A stretch of DNA of 44,835 nucleotides from Burkholderiaceae bacterium (GTDB taxonomy: Bacteria; Pseudomonadota; Gammaproteobacteria; Burkholderiales; Burkholderiaceae). The DNA lies in the NCBI GenBank assembly GCA_947472645.1, contig CANJBQ010000027.1, positions 1-44,835 on the forward strand, in the 5' to 3' direction. Shown here one piece after another: positions 17,825 through 26,999 of the stretch. How positions within the stretch are numbered: position 1 is the first letter of the stretch; every line of letters begins with the position of its first letter. The notes beneath the pieces are model-generated. The model worked only from the letters and a program-made list of their open reading frames with translations. It was not told where the DNA came from and searched no databases. The translations under genes were made by a program, and so were the position numbers.

Positions 17825-18029
17825 CAGAACGACTTGAGATGGTGGAAGGGGTTGCGCCTCAGCATACCAAATAGCTTGACGCTGAAGTCCATCTTGTTCC
17901 CAATGAATGTGTGCCAGAGAATTTCCTATGAATTTACTAACCTACAATTATAGGGTTAACACTGCTAGATTCATTTTCTTCATCAATCCTATGTTAAATT
18001 TGATAGAAATAATGATGATGGAGATTTGT

Positions 18030-19019
18030 ATGAGCCAATCTTGCTATGCAATGATGGTGACACGACTCGGGCCACCCGATGTCATGCAATACCAAGTGAT
18101 GGAGATGCCTGAACCAAAAGATCATGAGGCGCTCATTGAACAAACTGCCGTTGGTGTCAATTTTGTCGATATTTATTTACGTGTAGGCCAAGCGCACGCC
18201 CATAATCCAGAACCCCCTTTCATCACCGGGGTTCATGCGGTTGGCATCGTCAAAAACGTTGGCTCTAAAGTATCTGAAGTTCAGATTGGAGATAGGGTCA
18301 CTTATACCAACGCTGGTGTCGGAACCTACTGTTCTCATGTTGCCGTAGCATCAGACCGGTTAGTGGTAGTTCCAAATAATGTTTCCGATGAGAGATGTGC
18401 TGCTGGTTTTGTGAGGGTCATGACAGCGCAATACCTTTTGAAACAAATGCGCCCTTTGCATACGGGGGATAAAGTACTCATCCATGCCGCAGCGGGAGGT
18501 ACTGGGCAAGTTCTCGTGCAATGGGCAAAACGAATGGGTCTAGAAGTTTTCGTAACCGCGGGCTCGGAAGAAAAAATACGGTTTGTCAAAGAACTCGGTG
18601 CAGATCACGTCATTAATTATCGTACCTCTGACTTTGCTCAGGAAGTTGGCAAGATCACTCATGGAAAAGGCGTCAAAGTGGTTTTTGAATCTGTCGGTAA
18701 AGATACCTTTATGGGTTCTCTAGAATGTCTAGAGCCTAAAGGACTTGCGATTAATTTCGGTACAGCATCGGGACAAGTAGAAAACTTTGCTTTGCAAAGC
18801 TTACACGCTAAATCACTTTGGATTTGCAGACCAACACTGCGTACCTATATCGCCGATAAACATGATTTACAAACAATGGCCAAAGAAGCCTTTGAAATTC
18901 TAGGCGATCCTAGTTTCCGTTTAGATATTGAAGCAGTTCTGCCCCTCAAAGAAGCGGCAAAGGCACATACCATGATAGAAAGTAGATTAACTAAAGGCGC
19001 AGTAGTTCTCGTCCCCTAA
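18030..19019 (+). CDS. NADPH:quinone oxidoreductase (zinc-independent MDR family)
   Basis: This 329-residue medium-chain reductase resembles QOR. The N-terminal catalytic domain has GVNFVDIYLRVG and the G.HAVGIVKNVG turn, and lacks the cysteine cluster of zinc alcohol dehydrogenases. The Rossmann domain shows VLIHAAAGGTGQVLVQWAK (NADPH-binding AAxGGxG). C-terminal QSLHAKSLWICRPTL agrees with the family. The open frame begins at 17907, but GGAG six bases before the ATG at 18030 and the family N-terminus (MSQSCYAMMVTRLG) place the start there. It is followed after two bases by a VOC protein and then a Bug binding protein, making a probable three-gene operon. Confidence 0.88.
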   Translation: MSQSCYAMMVTRLGPPDVMQYQVMEMPEPKDHEALIEQTAVGVNFVDIYLRVGQAHAHNPEPPFITGVHAVGIVKNVGSKVSEVQIGDRVTYTNAGVGTYCSHVAVASDRLVVVPNNVSDERCAAGFVRVMTAQYLLKQMRPLHTGDKVLIHAAAGGTGQVLVQWAKRMGLEVFVTAGSEEKIRFVKELGADHVINYRTSDFAQEVGKITHGKGVKVVFESVGKDTFMGSLECLEPKGLAINFGTASGQVENFALQSLHAKSLWICRPTLRTYIADKHDLQTMAKEAFEILGDPSFRLDIEAVLPLKEAAKAHTMIESRLTKGAVVLVP

Positions 19020-19021
19020 CG

Positions 19022-19438
19022 ATGATGATCCATCTATCCATCCCCATTGCGGAAATTGAAAACACCCTTTTCTTCTACCAAGAGTTGCTGGGTTGTAAAG
19101 CCACCAAAATTGCCGATGATCGAATTGATTTTGATTTTTTTGACAACCATTTAGTGGCACAACTATCAACAGAAGAAGCCGCTCATGAAAGTGTTTATAT
19201 CGGGACCCTACCCAATCGATACCCCTTGCGGCACTTTGGCGTGATTGTTCAACAATCTACCTACGCAGCCATTTTAGAACGCTTAATATCGCATCAAGCA
19301 CATTTTGCAATGCCCCCACAGAAAATATTTGTCGGAACCCCTAGAGAGCAAAATGTATTTTTAGTATTCGATCCATCCGACAATGCCATCGAAATCAAAG
19401 GAATTGACGATCTTCAAGCCGTCTTCTCACATCAATAA
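19022..19438 (+). CDS. VOC superfamily protein (glyoxalase/dioxygenase fold)
   Basis: This 138-residue protein has one vicinal-oxygen-chelate module pair. Recognisable are MIHLSIPIAEIENTLFFYQE at the start, LRHFGVIV in the second half, and the ending FLVFDPSDNAIEIKGI in which Glu is a typical metal ligand. His5, His in LRHFG and the terminal Glu could be three of the metal ligands. Family members include glyoxalases, extradiol dioxygenases and antibiotic-binding proteins, and the reaction cannot be assigned. It begins two bases after the quinone oxidoreductase stop and ends 11 bases before the Bug protein, so it is likely co-transcribed with both. Confidence 0.8.
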   Translation: MMIHLSIPIAEIENTLFFYQELLGCKATKIADDRIDFDFFDNHLVAQLSTEEAAHESVYIGTLPNRYPLRHFGVIVQQSTYAAILERLISHQAHFAMPPQKIFVGTPREQNVFLVFDPSDNAIEIKGIDDLQAVFSHQ

Positions 19439-19449
19439 GGATAAGAATC

Positions 19450-20436
19450 ATGCTCAACTCTCTCAAGCAATCTCTGATCAATATGTTCAAAATGGTGATT
19501 TGTGGGATGCTACTCACGTCTCCCCTCCACTCGTTTGCTGAGTATCCTGATAAACCCATACGCATGATCGTTGGCTATTCACCTGGTGGTGCTGCCGATA
19601 ATTTAATCAGACCGATCGCGGATCGTCTAACGCGTATTCTAGGTCAATCGGTGGTGATGGAATATCACCCAGGCGCAGGAGGTGTCATAGCCGCCGATAT
19701 TCTGGCAAAGTCGCCAGCGGATGGTTACACCCTTCACATCACAGATTCGGGGCCAATGGCGATTGTCCCCAAAATGAAAAAAACTGCCTATAACCCGATG
19801 ACGGACTTTACGCCAATTGCCATGGTGGGAACGGGTGGAGTGATTATTGTTACGCCAAGTAACTCGCCAGCGACTAATCTAAAAACCCTGATTGAACTCG
19901 TGAAAGATAAACCTGGATCATGGAGTTACGGCACATCAGGCATTGGCGGTGTAGGTCATTTAGCGGGTGAACAGTTCAAACTTGCCACTGGTGTAAAAAT
20001 GACGCATGTACCCTACAAAGGTGGTGCGCCTGCGATTGTGGAGCTCATTGGTGGACATGTCCCCGTTTTATTTTCATCGCTAGGTGCAGCGTCGGCTCAC
20101 ATCCAAGGTGGGCGCATCAAAGCTCTTGCAGTGACCTCCCTCAAACGCAGTTCGATGTTCCCAGAGGTTCCAACCCTCGCAGAATCTGGGTATGCCAATT
20201 TTGATGCCAGTATTTGGTTTGGTATTGTAGGGCCTGCAAAAATGCCACAAGCTGTCATGGACAAATTACTCCCGGCGATGAATACAGTTTTACAAGACAC
20301 AAGTGTTCAAGAATCGATTCGCAAAGAAGGTTACGACCTTATCTCTTTAAACCCAGCTCAAATGCAAGCTCAAATCAATCAAGATCTAGAGCGCTGGGGC
20401 AAAGTGATTAAGTCGGCGAATGTTACCTACGATTGA
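19450..20436 (+). CDS. Bug-family tripartite tricarboxylate transporter binding protein (1)
   Basis: Bug proteins are periplasmic receptors of TTT transporters and bind carboxylates such as citrate, aspartate or aromatic acids. The 328-residue precursor has a signal peptide (about residues 1-31, ending SFA-EYPDKP). The family signature PIRMIVGYSPGGAADNLIRP follows at once, then SVVMEYHPGAGG, AKSPADGYTLHI, THVPYKGGAPAIVELIGG and VPTLAESGY. No TctA or TctB gene is nearby, so this is one of the orphan receptors that Burkholderiales carry in large numbers. A ribosome-binding site AAGGATAAGA precedes the ATG. It ends seven bases before the convergent coxL-like gene. Confidence 0.92.
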   Translation: MLNSLKQSLINMFKMVICGMLLTSPLHSFAEYPDKPIRMIVGYSPGGAADNLIRPIADRLTRILGQSVVMEYHPGAGGVIAADILAKSPADGYTLHITDSGPMAIVPKMKKTAYNPMTDFTPIAMVGTGGVIIVTPSNSPATNLKTLIELVKDKPGSWSYGTSGIGGVGHLAGEQFKLATGVKMTHVPYKGGAPAIVELIGGHVPVLFSSLGAASAHIQGGRIKALAVTSLKRSSMFPEVPTLAESGYANFDASIWFGIVGPAKMPQAVMDKLLPAMNTVLQDTSVQESIRKEGYDLISLNPAQMQAQINQDLERWGKVIKSANVTYD

Positions 20437-20443
20437 TCACTGA

Positions 20444-22747
20444 CTACTTGCTGCTTGTTGCTTGCAATGCTTCCCACACCTTTGATGGTGTGTAAGGCAT
20501 ATCCATTTCAGTGATTCCTTTAGGGCGTAAAGCATTAATCACCGCATTCGATAATGCCGGCAATGACCCTGAACAACCAGATTCGCCGACGCCTTTTGAA
20601 CCCAAAATATTATTCTTGGTAACCACCTCAATTTTCTCGGCTTGAATATTGACTAAACAACCCGCTTTAGGCATTGCATAGTCCATGTAAGAACCTGTCA
20701 ATAATTGGCCAGTTTCATCATAGACCGCTTGCTCTAAAAATGCTTGCCCAAGACCTTGCACAATTCCTCCATGGATTTGTCCTTGAACGAGCTTCGGTGA
20801 AATTGCGACCCCAACATCATCAATTGCAGTGTACTGAATAATTTCAGTAATACCGGTTTCTGGATCAATTTCCACTTCAGCAATATGACAGCCATTCGGA
20901 TAAGTAGCACCCGAAGAAGCCTCACCATTCGTATCCAATGGGTGTGATTGATTCACCGCCTGCGTTTGTAAAACAATCTGAGCAATCGTAATGGAAGTGG
21001 CAGACCCTGGAACACTCCAAGCCTGACCATCAAACACTAATTGCTCTGGAGTTGCCTTTAGAATGCTAGCCGCTAATGGCTTACTTTTCTCTAAAATCTG
21101 CTCGGCCAAATTGAGTACAGCACTTCCAGCGCCATATAAAGTTCTCGACCCGCCTGTGCCACTACCAACCATTATCTTGTCGGCTTGACCAGCGACAAAC
21201 TGAATTTGATGTTGCGGAAAACCAATTTTTTCATAAAAAATCTGTGAAAAAGATGTTTCATGACCTTGGCCAGAGGCACCAGTCACTGAAAATATTTTTA
21301 AAATGCCTTCGGGAGTAAATTGACCAATGACTTGATCCTTTGGCGCAGTTCCTGCACCAGAGGCTTCCAGAAAATAGGCGACACCAATACCCCGCAGACG
21401 ATTCTGCTTTACAGCCTCTTGACGACGAGCTTCAAAGGAATCGTACTGACTGACTTTTAATGCTTTTGTCAATAATTGATCAAATTCGCCACTGTCATAG
21501 ACCGAGCCAATTTGGTTGTCATACGGAAATTGATTGGGTTGAATAAAGTTTTTGCGTCTCAGCTCAATCGGATCAAATCCATGCTCATGTGCAGCGTGAT
21601 CAATCAATCGCTCAATGGCATACGCAATGTCAGGTCTTCCCGCGCCTCGATAAGCAGATACGGGAACTGTATTGGTGAAATACAACTCGGAGGTCATCGA
21701 CAACGCAGGAATATCATAAACACCATTCATCGTGATCGATACATTACGCGCGCCAATAAAAGATCCAAAGTAACAGGTGTATGCACCTAAGTCAGCCTTA
21801 TTCTCGAAACGCATCCCTAAAATTTTTCCCTGCTCATCTAAAGCAACAAAACCATTTAATTCCAAACCACGTCCATGCCAATCCGATAAAAATACCTCAG
21901 AACGTGTTCCCACCCACTTCACTGGTTTTCCAATCAGCTTAGCGGCTAACATCACTAAAGCGTTTTCACTAAACGCGCCGCCACGTATTCCGAAAGAACC
22001 ACCAACGTCTTGAGTTTGAATATCAATCTGTGATTTTGGAATGCCAGTAATATGTTCTAGCGCTCCGAGCATGCCTAACATACCTTGATTGGGGGTATGA
22101 ACAACATAACGATCAGCTTGAGCATCATATTTCGCTACGACAGAACGCAGTTCCATAGGTGAACCAATTAAACGTTGGCTTTTCACATTCATGGAACTCA
22201 CAAAAGCCGCCTGATCAAACGCTTTTTCAGTCGCCGCTTGATCACCTTTCATATAATGGATTGAAAGGTTGCCTGGCGCTTGATCATGAATTTGAACAGC
22301 GCCCGAAGCTTGAGATGATTCAAACGTCGTCACCGCATCAAGCATTTCAATATCAAAATTCACTAACTCACCAGCACGCTTAGCATTTTCTAGAGTATCT
22401 GCAATCACCATCGCCATCGGTTGACCAACAAATCGAACCTTATCGGTAGCAAGAACTGGCATCGGCGCCAAAATTTGTTGCTCACCAGAGGTATTTTGAA
22501 TCGTCATTCCGGTAGGTAGCGTTTTCATATTCGCTGCAGCAATATCCTGTGCAGTAATTACCCGCACCACGCCAGGAGAACTCAAAACCTGACTATAGTC
22601 AATGGAGCGAATCACGCCATGCGCATAGGGTGAACGAATCATATAGGCATAGCACATGCCTTCGTAATACCAATCAGAAGTAAATTTACCCTCGCCCGTA
22701 ATCAGGCGTAGATCTTCTTTTCTTAAGAGTGTTTGAGGAGCATTCAT
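20444..22747 (-). CDS. Xanthine dehydrogenase-family molybdenum-binding subunit (form II CoxL-like)
   Basis: This is the large catalytic subunit of a molybdenum hydroxylase, 767 residues, carrying the Mo-pterin cytosine dinucleotide cofactor. The N-terminal half has the aldehyde oxidase/xanthine dehydrogenase a/b hammerhead (TGEGKFTSDW, IRSPYAHG). Cofactor motifs include VGGSFGIRGG, AYRGAGRPDIAYA and GASGQGHETSF, and the catalytic Glu lies in the late GSKGVGESGCSGS. True CO dehydrogenases carry AYXCSFR; the AYRGAGR here is the form II sequence, so CO oxidation is not supported. The start at 22747 is the ATG of an ATGA overlap with the iron-sulfur subunit. With the medium and small subunits it makes a complete M-S-L operon. 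Confidence 0.92.
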   Translation of the reverse strand: MNAPQTLLRKEDLRLITGEGKFTSDWYYEGMCYAYMIRSPYAHGVIRSIDYSQVLSSPGVVRVITAQDIAAANMKTLPTGMTIQNTSGEQQILAPMPVLATDKVRFVGQPMAMVIADTLENAKRAGELVNFDIEMLDAVTTFESSQASGAVQIHDQAPGNLSIHYMKGDQAATEKAFDQAAFVSSMNVKSQRLIGSPMELRSVVAKYDAQADRYVVHTPNQGMLGMLGALEHITGIPKSQIDIQTQDVGGSFGIRGGAFSENALVMLAAKLIGKPVKWVGTRSEVFLSDWHGRGLELNGFVALDEQGKILGMRFENKADLGAYTCYFGSFIGARNVSITMNGVYDIPALSMTSELYFTNTVPVSAYRGAGRPDIAYAIERLIDHAAHEHGFDPIELRRKNFIQPNQFPYDNQIGSVYDSGEFDQLLTKALKVSQYDSFEARRQEAVKQNRLRGIGVAYFLEASGAGTAPKDQVIGQFTPEGILKIFSVTGASGQGHETSFSQIFYEKIGFPQHQIQFVAGQADKIMVGSGTGGSRTLYGAGSAVLNLAEQILEKSKPLAASILKATPEQLVFDGQAWSVPGSATSITIAQIVLQTQAVNQSHPLDTNGEASSGATYPNGCHIAEVEIDPETGITEIIQYTAIDDVGVAISPKLVQGQIHGGIVQGLGQAFLEQAVYDETGQLLTGSYMDYAMPKAGCLVNIQAEKIEVVTKNNILGSKGVGESGCSGSLPALSNAVINALRPKGITEMDMPYTPSKVWEALQATSSK

Positions 22748-23208
22748 ACTTTTGCCTCCTGAATTTTTTGCGCTGCCGACTTCACCGCAGCAATAATGTT
22801 CACGTAACCAGTACAACGGCAAATGTTGCCTGCTAAGCCCTCTTTAATCTGCGCATCCGTAGGCTGTGGATATCGTTGCAAGAGATAAACAGTACTCATG
22901 ATCATGCCGGGCGTGCAATAACCACATTGCAAACCATGCTCTTGAGAGAATGCTTCTTGTACAGGATGTAAATGCTCTCCCGCCAAACCTTCAATCGTTT
23001 GTATCGAGGCACCTTCGGCTTGTCTTGCTAACATGGTGCAAGACTTAACCGCTTCCTGATCCAATAAAACTGTGCAACAACCACACTGCGTTGTATCGCA
23101 ACCATTATGAGTTCCGGTTAAACGTAATTGATCCCTAATTACTTCGATCAATAATGTATTGTCTTTAACTGTAACCTCTTTCGATTGGCCATTAATCGTA
23201 ATTTGCAT
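22744..23208 (-). CDS. (2Fe-2S)-binding subunit of molybdenum hydroxylase (CoxS-like)
   Basis: This 154-residue electron-transfer subunit has two iron-sulfur domains. The plant-ferredoxin-type cluster is bound by the Cys set in CDTTQCGCCTVLL, and the second cluster by CGYCTPGMI together with NICRCTGYVNI. It passes electrons from the molybdenum centre to the FAD subunit. Length is standard. The gene lies between the FAD subunit upstream (12-base gap) and the molybdenum subunit downstream (ATGA overlap), which fixes the subunit composition of this enzyme. Confidence 0.95.
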   Translation of the reverse strand: MQITINGQSKEVTVKDNTLLIEVIRDQLRLTGTHNGCDTTQCGCCTVLLDQEAVKSCTMLARQAEGASIQTIEGLAGEHLHPVQEAFSQEHGLQCGYCTPGMIMSTVYLLQRYPQPTDAQIKEGLAGNICRCTGYVNIIAAVKSAAQKIQEAKV

Positions 23209-23220
23209 AAATCACTTTCG

Positions 23221-24009
23221 TTAACTATTTTTAATTTGTTGTACGGCTCTTCTAAATAATACTTTGGCAATATTGACGCGGTATGCGCTGCTGGCATGTA
23301 AATCATTAATCAAGTCATCACGCTCGAGCGTGGGTTGATCTTGATCGTGTTTAAAAGCTTCTTCAGCCTCGGTCCAACGAAAGACTCCTGCTGCAACTCC
23401 CGTTACCGCAACTCGAACATTCTGGTTAGGGTAGACCGCAATAAATACGCCAGCCAAGGCATATCCTGAGGCTGCTTGCTTTAACTTGCAGTAAGCGCTT
23501 TTGAGAGGTTTTGCAAATTTCACATATTGGATGAGTTCGTTTTCTTCAAGGGCTGTGGAATAAAATCCTGTGAAAAAATCTTGCGCTGCAATTTCTCTTT
23601 GATCAGTAACAATAGTGGCCATTAACGCCAGCGTTCCTGCTGGGTAGTCCGCTGCCGGATCATTATTCGCAATCGATCCGCCTAATGTACCCCTAACACG
23701 CACTTGGGGATCACCAATTTGACTGGCTAAATACGCCAAAGCAGAAATCGCTTTGGCTACAACCGGACTTGATGCAACCGTATTGTGGTGAATCGAGGCG
23801 CCGACTATAAGATGATCGGCAGTTTCTTCTAATCTGTTGAGCTCAGAAAGATGAGTTACATCGACCAAATGCTCTGGCTGGATTAAACCGTGCTTCATTG
23901 CTGGCAGCAAAGTCATCCCTCCCGATAAAAATTTGACGTTTTCATGCCCTATAAAGGCATCTTTGGCCAGCGAAAGGGTCGCCGCCCGGTGATAGGTGAA
24001 AGTATTCAT
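23221..24009 (-). CDS. FAD-binding subunit of molybdenum hydroxylase (CoxM-like)
   Basis: This 262-residue medium subunit belongs to the vanillyl-alcohol-oxidase-like FAD family. FAD-binding motifs are FLSGGMTLLPAMKHGL near residue 30 and LGGSIANNDPAADYPAG near residue 110; the first is a variant of the usual AGGT/SDL. The C-terminal CO_deh_flav domain is complete. It is the first gene of the M-S-L operon and is divergent, across 161 AT-rich bases, from an Ldh-family dehydrogenase. That gap probably holds both promoters, though I could not pick out convincing boxes. Confidence 0.92.
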   Translation of the reverse strand: MNTFTYHRAATLSLAKDAFIGHENVKFLSGGMTLLPAMKHGLIQPEHLVDVTHLSELNRLEETADHLIVGASIHHNTVASSPVVAKAISALAYLASQIGDPQVRVRGTLGGSIANNDPAADYPAGTLALMATIVTDQREIAAQDFFTGFYSTALEENELIQYVKFAKPLKSAYCKLKQAASGYALAGVFIAVYPNQNVRVAVTGVAAGVFRWTEAEEAFKHDQDQPTLERDDLINDLHASSAYRVNIAKVLFRRAVQQIKNS

Positions 24010-24170
24010 ATAGGTCTCTCAGTGATTTATATTGATAATAAATCATAAATATAAAAATTATCTTTTAGATCCTCGAACCTGCTACTTTATTTGAATCTCT
24101 AAAAGAAAGAAAGCTGTTTTCAAAAGATTACAATTCTTAAAACAATCCAGAAATCTATAGAAAGTCGTCA

Positions 24171-25202
24171 ATGAGTATAAAGATCGAACGCATCAAAGAA
24201 GCGGAATTAACGAATCTAGGTATCAAGGCTTTTTATCGGTTAGGCTTACCAGAAAATGATGCTAAAGATGTGGTGCAAGTACTTGTTATGGCAGATTTAT
24301 TTGGGCTTTCAACACATGGCATGAGCCGCGTGGAGTCCTATGGAGATCGCCTACGGATTGGCGGGATCAATCATCAAGCAAACATTCAGCTAGAACGTGT
24401 CGCAGCAGCGATGGTCAAAGTCGATGGTGATAATGGAGTAGGCCCTTTGGTGGGGATGCACTCATTGCGAGCCGCCATGGAGGTGGCCAGTGAATGTGGT
24501 ATCGGTATCGCTCTAGCCAAGGGAAGTAATCATTTTGGCCCGATTTCTCCCTATTTACTACTTGCCGCAGAACAAGGATTTGCGGCAATGATTGGTAGTA
24601 ATGCCACGACCACTATTGCCCCTTGGGGTGGTTCTGATGCCAGGTTAGGCAATAGTCCATTAGGATTTGGCGTCCCCAATCCTGGTGGCAATCCTTTTTT
24701 ACTCGATATGGCAATGAGTGTGGTCGCTCGTGCCAAAATTCGCGACGCCTTCAAAGCTGGGCATGAGATACCGAACACTTGGGGAACTGATGCCAAAGGA
24801 GTTCCTACAACGGATCCAAAAGCTGCCTTAGATGGTTTTCTAATGCCGGTGGGTGGGCATAAGGGTTATGGTCTTGCCTTAATGGTGGATCTATTCGCCG
24901 GTTTACTCTCGAATGCGGCTTATCTCACTCACATCAAATCTTGGCAAGACGCCCCTTCTGAACCACAAAATTTAGGTCACTTTTTTGTCTTACTAGATAC
25001 CAAACGGCTTGGTTCGACCGAGTGGCTGAGCGATCGTATGAATGACTTTGCCAAAATTCTTCTAGATAGCCCCCCGTCCGCCCCCAATCTTCCTGTCATT
25101 GTTCCCGGAATGATTGAATTGCAAAAAATGCAAGAGCAACGTGAACATGGCATCTCTTTAAATATCGAAACGATCCAGCTCCTCCATCAAATGACACAAT
25201 AA
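24171..25202 (+). CDS. Ldh-family (malate/L-sulfolactate-type) NAD(P)-dependent dehydrogenase
   Basis: These enzymes (YlbC/AllD/ComC type) oxidise 2-hydroxyacids such as malate, ureidoglycolate, lactate or sulfolactate and are unrelated to classical lactate dehydrogenase. The 343-residue protein shows MADLFGLSTHGMSRVESY with the conserved His, VDGDNGVGP, the SNHFGPISPY catalytic segment, TIAPWGGSDARLGNSPL and the cofactor motif GGHKGYGLAL. The substrate is not decidable. Its ATG follows a weak AAAGTCGTC stretch. It is ten bases upstream of a Bug binding protein gene and likely heads an operon of dehydrogenase, receptor, hydrolase and MmgE/PrpD protein. Confidence 0.9.
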   Translation: MSIKIERIKEAELTNLGIKAFYRLGLPENDAKDVVQVLVMADLFGLSTHGMSRVESYGDRLRIGGINHQANIQLERVAAAMVKVDGDNGVGPLVGMHSLRAAMEVASECGIGIALAKGSNHFGPISPYLLLAAEQGFAAMIGSNATTTIAPWGGSDARLGNSPLGFGVPNPGGNPFLLDMAMSVVARAKIRDAFKAGHEIPNTWGTDAKGVPTTDPKAALDGFLMPVGGHKGYGLALMVDLFAGLLSNAAYLTHIKSWQDAPSEPQNLGHFFVLLDTKRLGSTEWLSDRMNDFAKILLDSPPSAPNLPVIVPGMIELQKMQEQREHGISLNIETIQLLHQMTQ

Positions 25203-25212
25203 GGATGAACCA

Positions 25213-26202
25213 ATGCGCTTAATCAAGAAACACCTCTTGCTACAAATATTATTGTCGTTGATTGTTGCTGGCTTAACGATGTCAGAGGGCTTTACTCAAT
25301 CTGCCTACCCTAATCGCCCCATTAAACTCATTGTTCCCTACCCAGCCGGTGGCGCTGCTGATATTACGGCTCGTTTGATGGCGCAAAGTCTCACAAAAAG
25401 CCTAGGCCAATCAGTGATTGTGGATAACCGGCCTGGTGCCAATGGCATGATTGGTTCAGATGTCGTAGCAAAATCTCCTGCCGATGGTTACACACTCTTA
25501 TTAACCGCGAGTGGCCCACTCGTGATTAATCCAGTTCTCTATAAAAAAGTTCCCTTTGATCCTATCAAAGATTTTGCTCCAATTAGCCTCCTCGTGAATT
25601 ATCAATATGCACTCGTTGTACCTTCAAACTCACCAATTCAATCGGTGAGCGATATCGTAACAAAAGGTAAAGCATCTCCCAAAGAACTGAGCTTTGGATC
25701 CACAGGAATCGGCGGTGGTGGTCACCTTGCCGGTGAATTATTTAGCCTAATGACTGGCGCAGAATTTACCCATGTCCCCTACAAAGGTGCAGCGCCTGCA
25801 TTGGCAGATTTACTGGGCGGTCAACTTTCATTTACGTTTGAACCTCTGGTCACTGCAGTCACCATGATCAAAGCTGGACGTTTAAGGGGCTTTGCCGTCT
25901 CTAGTTCGCAACGCAGCCAATCTATTCCCAATCTGCCAACGATGGAAGAAATCGGTTACAAAGGCTTCAATATCTCTCAATTCCAAGGACTTCTGGCACC
26001 TGCTGGGACAGATTCTGCAATCATTAAACTCTTACACGAGCATGCTATTAAAGCCTTACAAGAGCCAGGAAATATTCAAGCACTCGTCAATGATGGTGGT
26101 AATCGAATTGTTGGAAATACACCAAGTGAATTTGAAGCACAAATTAAAACGGAATTAAATATGTACGGTAAATTAATTCGAGACGCCCACATCACCCAAT
26201 AA
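25213..26202 (+). CDS. Bug-family tripartite tricarboxylate transporter binding protein (2)
   Basis: This is a second periplasmic carboxylate receptor, 329 residues. The signal peptide ends near GFTQ-SAYPNRP (about residue 29), followed by PIKLIVPYPAGGAADITARL, a textbook Bug N-terminus, then VDNRPGANGMIGSDVVAKS, THVPYKGAAPALADLLGG and IPNLPTMEEIGY. Transport membrane subunits are absent from the window. AAGGATGAACCA precedes the start. The neighbours (2-hydroxyacid dehydrogenase upstream, hydrolase and MmgE/PrpD downstream) suggest the ligand is a hydroxy- or unsaturated carboxylate degraded by this operon; that is inference. Confidence 0.92.
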   Translation: MRLIKKHLLLQILLSLIVAGLTMSEGFTQSAYPNRPIKLIVPYPAGGAADITARLMAQSLTKSLGQSVIVDNRPGANGMIGSDVVAKSPADGYTLLLTASGPLVINPVLYKKVPFDPIKDFAPISLLVNYQYALVVPSNSPIQSVSDIVTKGKASPKELSFGSTGIGGGGHLAGELFSLMTGAEFTHVPYKGAAPALADLLGGQLSFTFEPLVTAVTMIKAGRLRGFAVSSSQRSQSIPNLPTMEEIGYKGFNISQFQGLLAPAGTDSAIIKLLHEHAIKALQEPGNIQALVNDGGNRIVGNTPSEFEAQIKTELNMYGKLIRDAHITQ

Positions 26203-26210
26203 TATTAAAA

Positions 26211-26966
26211 ATGACCCCCTATCAAGTCGATGTTTTAATCCAAGGGTTCCCTGGCCGAGCAGTCTGTCATGGTGGACTCGGCTGGAGTACTGTCACACTC
26301 ATCCGCGGTCAAGGCAAAGTCATTCTTTTAGACGTGGGCGCATTTGGAATGAGAAAACCTCTACAAAAGCGCTTGAAAGAATTGAACGTTCAGGCTCATG
26401 ATGTGACCGATGTCATCCTTACCCATGCACACTATGACCATATTGTGAATTTCACTTTATTTCCAAATGCTGCCATTTGGATTGGTGAGAGTGAACTTGA
26501 GTGGGCAGGTAAACAGTTGCCAGGATTCAATCCTATTCCAGAGCTTTACATACAAGATTTACTGGCCAATGCAAGAGTTCAACGATTACAGCCTCATCAA
26601 GAATTTTTACCATACTTCACGAGTCAATTAGTACCGGGGCACACTCCAGGGCACTTATTATTTATATTAAATAATGGGCAGGCCAATGTCATCTTTACTG
26701 GTGATGCCGCCAAAAATCGAGCCGAATTAATGTCAGGTTTAGTTGTTGATACGGATAATGCCGCGCAAAGTAAAAAGTCGATCGAACTCATTTTTCAAGA
26801 ATGGCGCTCTCGTCCAGGTAATTTGTTAATTCCAGGTCATGATTTAACCATGCGTCTCAATACCAGTGGTGTGCCGGAATATCTGGGTGTTCGAGAGGCA
26901 GCTATTACTGTGTGGTTTTCAGAATCTGTTGAAATATCAGAAACAATTAATCTCGCCCAAACTTAA
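26211..26966 (+). CDS. Metallo-beta-lactamase-fold hydrolase
   Basis: This is a 251-residue metallo-hydrolase of the MBL superfamily. The binuclear zinc motif is THAHYDHIVN, with His72, His74, Asp76 and His77; a later His lies in VPGHTPGHL, the bridging Asp in FTGDAAKN and the last His in IPGHDLTM. The layout resembles N-acyl-homoserine-lactonase-like proteins, but the activity cannot be inferred from fold alone; lactone or thioester hydrolysis are options. No signal peptide is present, so it is cytoplasmic. It begins eight bases after the Bug gene and precedes an MmgE/PrpD gene by 33 bases, in the same direction. Confidence 0.85.
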   Translation: MTPYQVDVLIQGFPGRAVCHGGLGWSTVTLIRGQGKVILLDVGAFGMRKPLQKRLKELNVQAHDVTDVILTHAHYDHIVNFTLFPNAAIWIGESELEWAGKQLPGFNPIPELYIQDLLANARVQRLQPHQEFLPYFTSQLVPGHTPGHLLFILNNGQANVIFTGDAAKNRAELMSGLVVDTDNAAQSKKSIELIFQEWRSRPGNLLIPGHDLTMRLNTSGVPEYLGVREAAITVWFSESVEISETINLAQT

Positions 26967-26999
26967 AAAGTTTTATTGCTTTACTAGAAAGATAATACG

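Noticed and set aside
17907..18029. N-terminal extension of the quinone oxidoreductase from 17907
   Set aside because: The extension has no family similarity and the ATG at 18030 has a good ribosome-binding site and the typical N-terminus.
20444..24009. CO dehydrogenase operon coxMSL
   Set aside because: Subunit order matches, but the large subunit has AYRGAGR (form II) rather than the AYXCSFR loop of genuine CO dehydrogenase, so I call it only a molybdenum hydroxylase.
26211..26966. Quorum-quenching AHL lactonase
   Set aside because: The MBL fold and HxHxDH motif are shared by many enzymes; the catabolic operon context does not support a quorum-quenching role, so no specific function is given.
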